NCBI GenBank assembly: GCA_006503535.1
Contig: QYRS01000001.1
Coordinates: 4,216,001 to 4,280,000 of the forward strand
Source of the DNA: Arthrinium phaeospermum
Taxonomy: Eukaryota > Ascomycota > Sordariomycetes > Amphisphaeriales > Apiosporaceae
Length of the DNA stretch: 64,000 nucleotides
Direction: 5' to 3'
Shown here: positions 59,484 through 64,000 of the stretch, piece after piece
How the letters are laid out: every line of letters starts with the position of its first letter
How positions within the stretch are numbered: the first letter of the stretch is position 1
The notes under the pieces: generated by a model
The model's database searches: none
Told to the model about the DNA's origin: nothing
What the model saw: only the letters and a program-made list of their open reading frames with translations
Made by a program: the position numbers and the translations under genes

Positions 59484-62400
59484 ATGACGCTCGACGATGA
59501 CAAAGATAAAGACAAGCCGGCAGACCCGACGACTCCCAATGTTCACTCGCACCGTCGCAAGGGGTCGGCGCCCGGCGGCGCTGGCACCACCCCCGCTGCC
59601 GGAGGGACTCGTCCGAGGTCTGCCACTACCAAACAACAACCGACCTTGCTGACCGACTTCCTTCTGGGCCGCCCGTCGCCAGCACGAGTTGCAGCGGACA
59701 GAGAAGCAGCTCGGCAGCGGAAAATGACACTGGAGCAGGTCAAGCAAGAAATGCGCGCCGAAGTGGTGCGCAAAGTACAAGCTCCAGGTGGTGTGCATGA
59801 CCGGGTGAGGCTGTGGCAGAAGAAGAATGCCGCCGCTGCGGAAAACGCCGATCCCCTGGCCGCACCCAGCGAACCCAGTGATATCGGTCTTCAGATTGAT
59901 GAGCAAAGCGTGACGGAGGAGGACCGTATGAGAATCAAGAAGGGCGATAAGAGGAGGTCTGCTTCGAGGCCGCCAGTAGTGGTTGTGGAGCATAACAACG
60001 ATGGCGATGAGACGGAAAAGGAAAACCATGGTGCCTCCAGTGCCGGCTGCCCGCCTAAGAAGCGAGTCGTCAGTGATACCAACTGGATGAAAAACAAGAA
60101 GAAGAGTCCTCCAAGGAAATCATCGCCAAAACGTAAACCGGACCTGGGCAAGGGGTCACCGCTCCCTAAGGACTTCTTGACTCGGACGACTCCTAACCCT
60201 GCCATGAAAAATAAGATCAAGGCCTGGGCCGAAAAGGTCGAGATCCCGGATGAGCCACGCGTGAAGCGGTACAGTGTTTCGCGATCGGTGGGTAGCGGCG
60301 ACGATGGTATAAGGGTGAGGTCTGTGGCCTCTGGGACGTCTGGGGCCTCTGGGACGTCTGGTGGAGACAAAGACAGCGAGAGAACCGAGGACTCGGAGAT
60401 CATTGTCGAACACAGAAAATCACGCAGATCCAGGTCTGCACACGGCGACGGGATACGCGTAACTCCAGCGAAGAAAAAGGCAAGCGAGGATCCTGTCAAG
60501 AAGAAGACGAGCGTGGACGATGGTATCCGGATACGACCCCAGAGATCCAGGCTCCCGGACGACGGCATCCGGGTGTATTCCAGCGAGAGAGGAACGTCCG
60601 AAGGTGCCAGTACAGTTCGCGCTCCTTCAAGCCACAGGTCACGGGGACATAGCACACGCGCGAGCAGCTCCCGCCGGGAGCCATCTTCAGAAAGAATCGA
60701 GGTCATTGAGGACCATGAATCCGAAGCCCCAAACACCCCACACGACGCAGCAGTGGCAACAAGTCCACCAAGTTGTCAGGCAAGTCAGCAGCCAGAAGTC
60801 AGGCAGATACCGGCACCACCATGACAGGCGAATATTCGGACGAGGACTCCTGGTCAAGCGGATCCGAAGAGTCGGGTGTAGACTCGGATGTACCCTCCAG
60901 CCTCCCGTCCAAACTAGCAGAGATCCCTGTGGGCTACTCTGCATTCAGTGAACTGAATTTGCCAGGGAGTGGGCCGCCGCCGCGGAGACCCAAGCCAGCA
61001 AAGAGGAACTCCAGCTTCAAGGGCGCTACTAACGTCCTCAAGCAAGCTCTTACCCAGGGCAAAAAGATAATCACGGAAAAGGTTGACCCGCCTCCAAAGC
61101 CGGCTGCCAACCAACCAAGAAGCATCGAATCGTGGCTCAACAAGACTGTTGACCCGTTTGTCGAAGCTAATGCATCAGCTCCTGCGACAAGCTCAGTGCC
61201 CGAGACTAAACGGAACTCTATTGAAAAGGAGCACACCAATGAGAGCAAGACGAGGCGTTCGGCTTCGGAATCGAAACACAAGCCAGTAGACAAATCAGTA
61301 GTCGAAACGGAATCAGAACTCACAGGGCTCACATCCAGCACTGCCGACGACACAAACACCACTCTCACCAGAGATACTGCAACTACTGCCACGGAAGAGG
61401 AGACGGTTCTATCGGAAGAGACAGCTTCCGTGGATGATGCACCTTCGTCAATACCATCGTCGGCTGCGCTCAGGCGAAGCCGAGCTACCAGGAGTCCTTC
61501 GTCTCCCATCAGGCCCGCCTCCAGGAAAGGGTTCAAAGACCTTTTCAAGGAAGCATTCCGTGGCGAATCTGCTGCACCTAAGCCGATACCCACAACCTAT
61601 CCCAGCTGCTCCGAGGAGATCGAGATTGATGATCATAGTAGATATGACGATGAAAGTGGGCACCAACGCAGGCCGTCTGGCTCCCGCACAAATCTGTCAT
61701 ACCTCGACGATGAATCCTCGTACCTCACTGGGTCCTCAAACGTCACTGGATCCTCGTACCTCACAGACTCGACCAGGTCGGCATCAACTGCTACGTACCC
61801 GAAACGTAGGCCCCCTCCCACCAAGGGCGTACACGAACTATCAACCATCTTATCAGGAGAGTCCGGAGGCACGTATGAGTCTGATGTATCCTCCATGCTG
61901 TCTGATTCGACAGCAACTCAAACAAACACTACTTTTACTAGAGGCAATGAATCAAACCTCTCTCGTCATAGAAGCAACAGGTCAGGCCTTAAGCGGCGCC
62001 TCACGAAACACTCCGACCTGGTCTCTGTTCTGTCTCTGCCGGACGAAAGGCCCGGGCCTGGAAGGAGCAGCAGCTTGAAATCAAGACGCAGCGTCCGTCG
62101 GCCGACAAGTCGTCCCAACTCTGCGACTGTCGATGCGCTGCTACAGGAATTCGCACGTGACGAAGATCTCTATCTACGGGAACTGAAGACCCTCGTAGAT
62201 GGAGTGATCCCTGTCCTTCTGACACAAGTGGCTCAAGGCAATGATTATTCCCATGCAGACTTGTTTCCATCTTCCCCTTCTGGCAAGGAGAAGCTGGACG
62301 CCAGCGCCAAATCCGTGGTGCAAATGGGCATTGCGCTAGAAAAGCTCAAGAACAGCCACAAGAGATGCCCCATGCATGACGCGCATCGCCTTCCCCAATG

Positions 62401-64000
62401 GCTCGACTCTGTCTATACTATCTATGACCAGTACCTTGATGCATGGCGACTTGGTTTCCAGGACTTGATCGTGAACCTTGCACCCCGCTCCCCCGACGAC
62501 GAGGACTCGCTCATCAACGCGCTGCCTCGTAATGAGCAAGGAGATGTACTTAATGAGGACGGAGAGCGTGTGGATGTAGCGCATCTCCTCAAGAAGCCCC
62601 TCATCCGTGTTAAGTACATCTCGAAGTTTATCAAGGTAAGTTGCAACCACATTTGTAGGTTGGTAGAGAGGAACGATGCTAATATGACCCAGGGTTACCG
62701 GCAATCGACCGGCACCGAAAACTATCAGGAGCACCAGAAGCTCTGGGAGAAACTGGAAGGTAAAGTACGCCGGAGGCACAAAGAAGAGAGTGCCAGAATT
62801 GTGGATGAGGATGCCATCAACACCGATGTGACCCGCGTGCGAGATCTGAGAACATTGGAGGCTCTGGACGGCGTCCGAATCGATCGCTTTAGGCAAGTAT
62901 ACGCCAAAGATTCGTTCTCGTTGGATCTACGCCATACCAACGGGCAGAGACTTGACTGCCAGGTTGAGCTCATCTCCAGAGACAACCAACTATTCAAATC
63001 AGACCCAGGTGATCTTTTGATCAGGGAAACCGGCACTCGGGGCCGTACTTGGCTGCTCTTTGCGCCGGTAATTGGCGGGAACTGCTCTGCGCGCAAGGGT
63101 GACGCCCCAGGTGAACTCGTTATCATGATCAGAGGCAACAGGGATGCATGGCACCAAGTCATCACACTCACAACAGATAACGACGAGCAAGTGGAAGATT
63201 GGTTGGACCTCCTCGGCACGAACCCAGTGCCCCCTGCAGTCTTCAAGGCAGAATCAGCCGATTCCCAGTCACTCATGTTGGTACCACAAGCCACAAAGGG
63301 AGACACGCCAGTTGGTGAAAAGAAGCAACGAAGGGTAGTATCGATGCAAGCACCACTCAGGTCTGATTCGAGCCCCGATGTACATACAACCCCGCGACGC
63401 TGTCACTCCAGGACAGGTAGTGCTCCAACCACCCCTACCTTCCCATCTCCACGCAGCCCACCGCTAGAGAAGACGCCCACTCAAGAGTCATACTCTAGAT
63501 CCCACCGTGCCTCGTCTACATCACCTAAGCCATATGAGGACCGACCTCACCGCGCCTCGTCCTCATCGCCCAAATCGCACGAGGACCGGTCCCACCCTCT
63601 GCGCGAGGACATGCGGCCCGATGATCTCGTCATAGAAAAGTCATCCCCGAGCAGGTCCTCTCAGCGTGAGGAATGCCCGCCACCTCCGCCAGCTCATCGG
63701 ACACCTTTGTCGCAGAAGACACCAGCACTGCCTCCTCCTGAGCCTGCATCAAACAAAGTCAAACGACGGGGTTCTTCTCCGCTGAAGCACGAATACCATC
63801 CATCGGATATTTCCTCGCAGGGCTCGACTTCTGCATCGGAATCTGAAGAGGATGAGGATGACGACGAGTCAACTGACTACGAGTCCTCCGATGACGAATT
63901 GGAGGCTGCTGATATGCCGGACACGGCTCCCGCCATCAGTATCAGACCACAATATGAGCCGCTGGACGAGCAACAATATGAGTACGGGCCCCGAGACGAA
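59484..64000 (+). CDS. Large disordered protein with DH/PH (RhoGEF-like) region, runs off the right edge; one apparent frameshift
   Basis: The start at 59484 opens a Lys/Arg/Ser-rich disordered half. One frame is open to a stop at 60822-60824. The following frame is open from about 60719. Adding one base in the C4 run at 60727-60730 fuses them (ESEAP-KHPTRRSSGNK and on to MTGEYSDEDSWSS). One intron lies at 62636-62692. Around residues 880-1085 a DH-like domain has DALLQEFARDEDLYLRELKT and the CR3-like KKPLIRVKYISKFIKGYRQ. A PH-like fold follows (QVELISRDNQLF, GRTWLLFAPVIGG, DNDEQVEDWLDLL). The tail is Ser/Pro-rich with acidic runs. Such proteins may exchange nucleotide on Rho GTPases, though the CR3 Gln-Arg pair is Ile-Arg here. 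Moulds carry homologues often labelled SRm160/300-like because of the Ser/Arg content. The C-terminus is not in the window. Confidence 0.8.

Noticed and set aside
59891..60736. 281-codon minus-strand ORF opposite the DH/PH gene
   Set aside because: Antisense of Ser/Lys-rich coding sequence, without motifs.
60822..60824. Stop codon taken as the true end of a 446-residue protein
   Set aside because: The conserved downstream DH/PH frame lacks a start and intron of its own and overlaps this frame. A one-base break in the C4 run explains both better.

Overview
The window is nuclear DNA of a filamentous ascomycete (Pezizomycotina, most likely a Sordariomycete). The genes carry short introns (mostly 50-80 bp, GTRAGT...YAG), coding exons are GC-rich at third positions, untranslated flanks hold pyrimidine-rich tracts, and the protein set is typical of mould housekeeping genes (Vac8, Snf4, Dcr2, Tho1, Imp1, GH76, large disordered RhoGAP and DH/PH proteins). 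No operons, rRNA, CRISPR array, insertion sequence or convincing tRNA was seen. Gene models were built by hand from reading frames and splice sites; exon coordinates are in the entries.

Layout. 1-766: 5' part of a GH76 mannosidase (-). 2559-3698: NAP/SET-type histone chaperone (-). 4837-5694: mitochondrial initiation factor 3 (-), head-to-head over 417 bp with inner-membrane peptidase IMP1 (+, 6112-6702). 7283-9382: VAC8 (-). 12218-13703: SNF4, the AMPK gamma subunit (+). 14395-18897: 1446-residue RhoGAP protein (+). 20991-21980: nitroreductase-family protein with two possible starts (+). 23323-25175: Dcr2-like metallophosphatase (-). 26790-28631: FAD/NADPH reductase without a flavodoxin domain (-). 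34682-36431: solitary cytochrome P450 (+). 38637-43114: frame-broken methyltransferase gene (-). 51683-52672: Tho1/SARNP-like mRNA-export factor (-). 53427-54587: seven-exon glutathione S-transferase (-). 55231-56771: atypical Rho GTPase (-). 59484 to the right edge: disordered DH/PH RhoGEF-like protein (+), incomplete.

Two long stretches (28.6-34.7 kb and 43.1-51.7 kb) hold no gene I can support; the P450 and the broken methyltransferase gene lie between them. They look like an accessory, gene-poor block in an otherwise conserved housekeeping region.

The most notable biology is Rho signalling. The window carries a RhoGAP, a DH/PH protein and a Rho-like GTPase whose Ras-Gly12 and Gln61 positions are replaced by Gln and Lys and which lacks a CaaX box, as in a Rnd-like switch locked in the GTP form. 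The GTPase and the DH/PH gene are divergent neighbours. The second notable item is the methyltransferase gene: two frame-breaking tandem duplications (68 and 58 bp) and at least six one-base frame changes, mostly in or beside short homopolymers. One similar frame break occurs in the DH/PH gene. This is either a young pseudogene or locally poor consensus sequence, and raw reads would decide.
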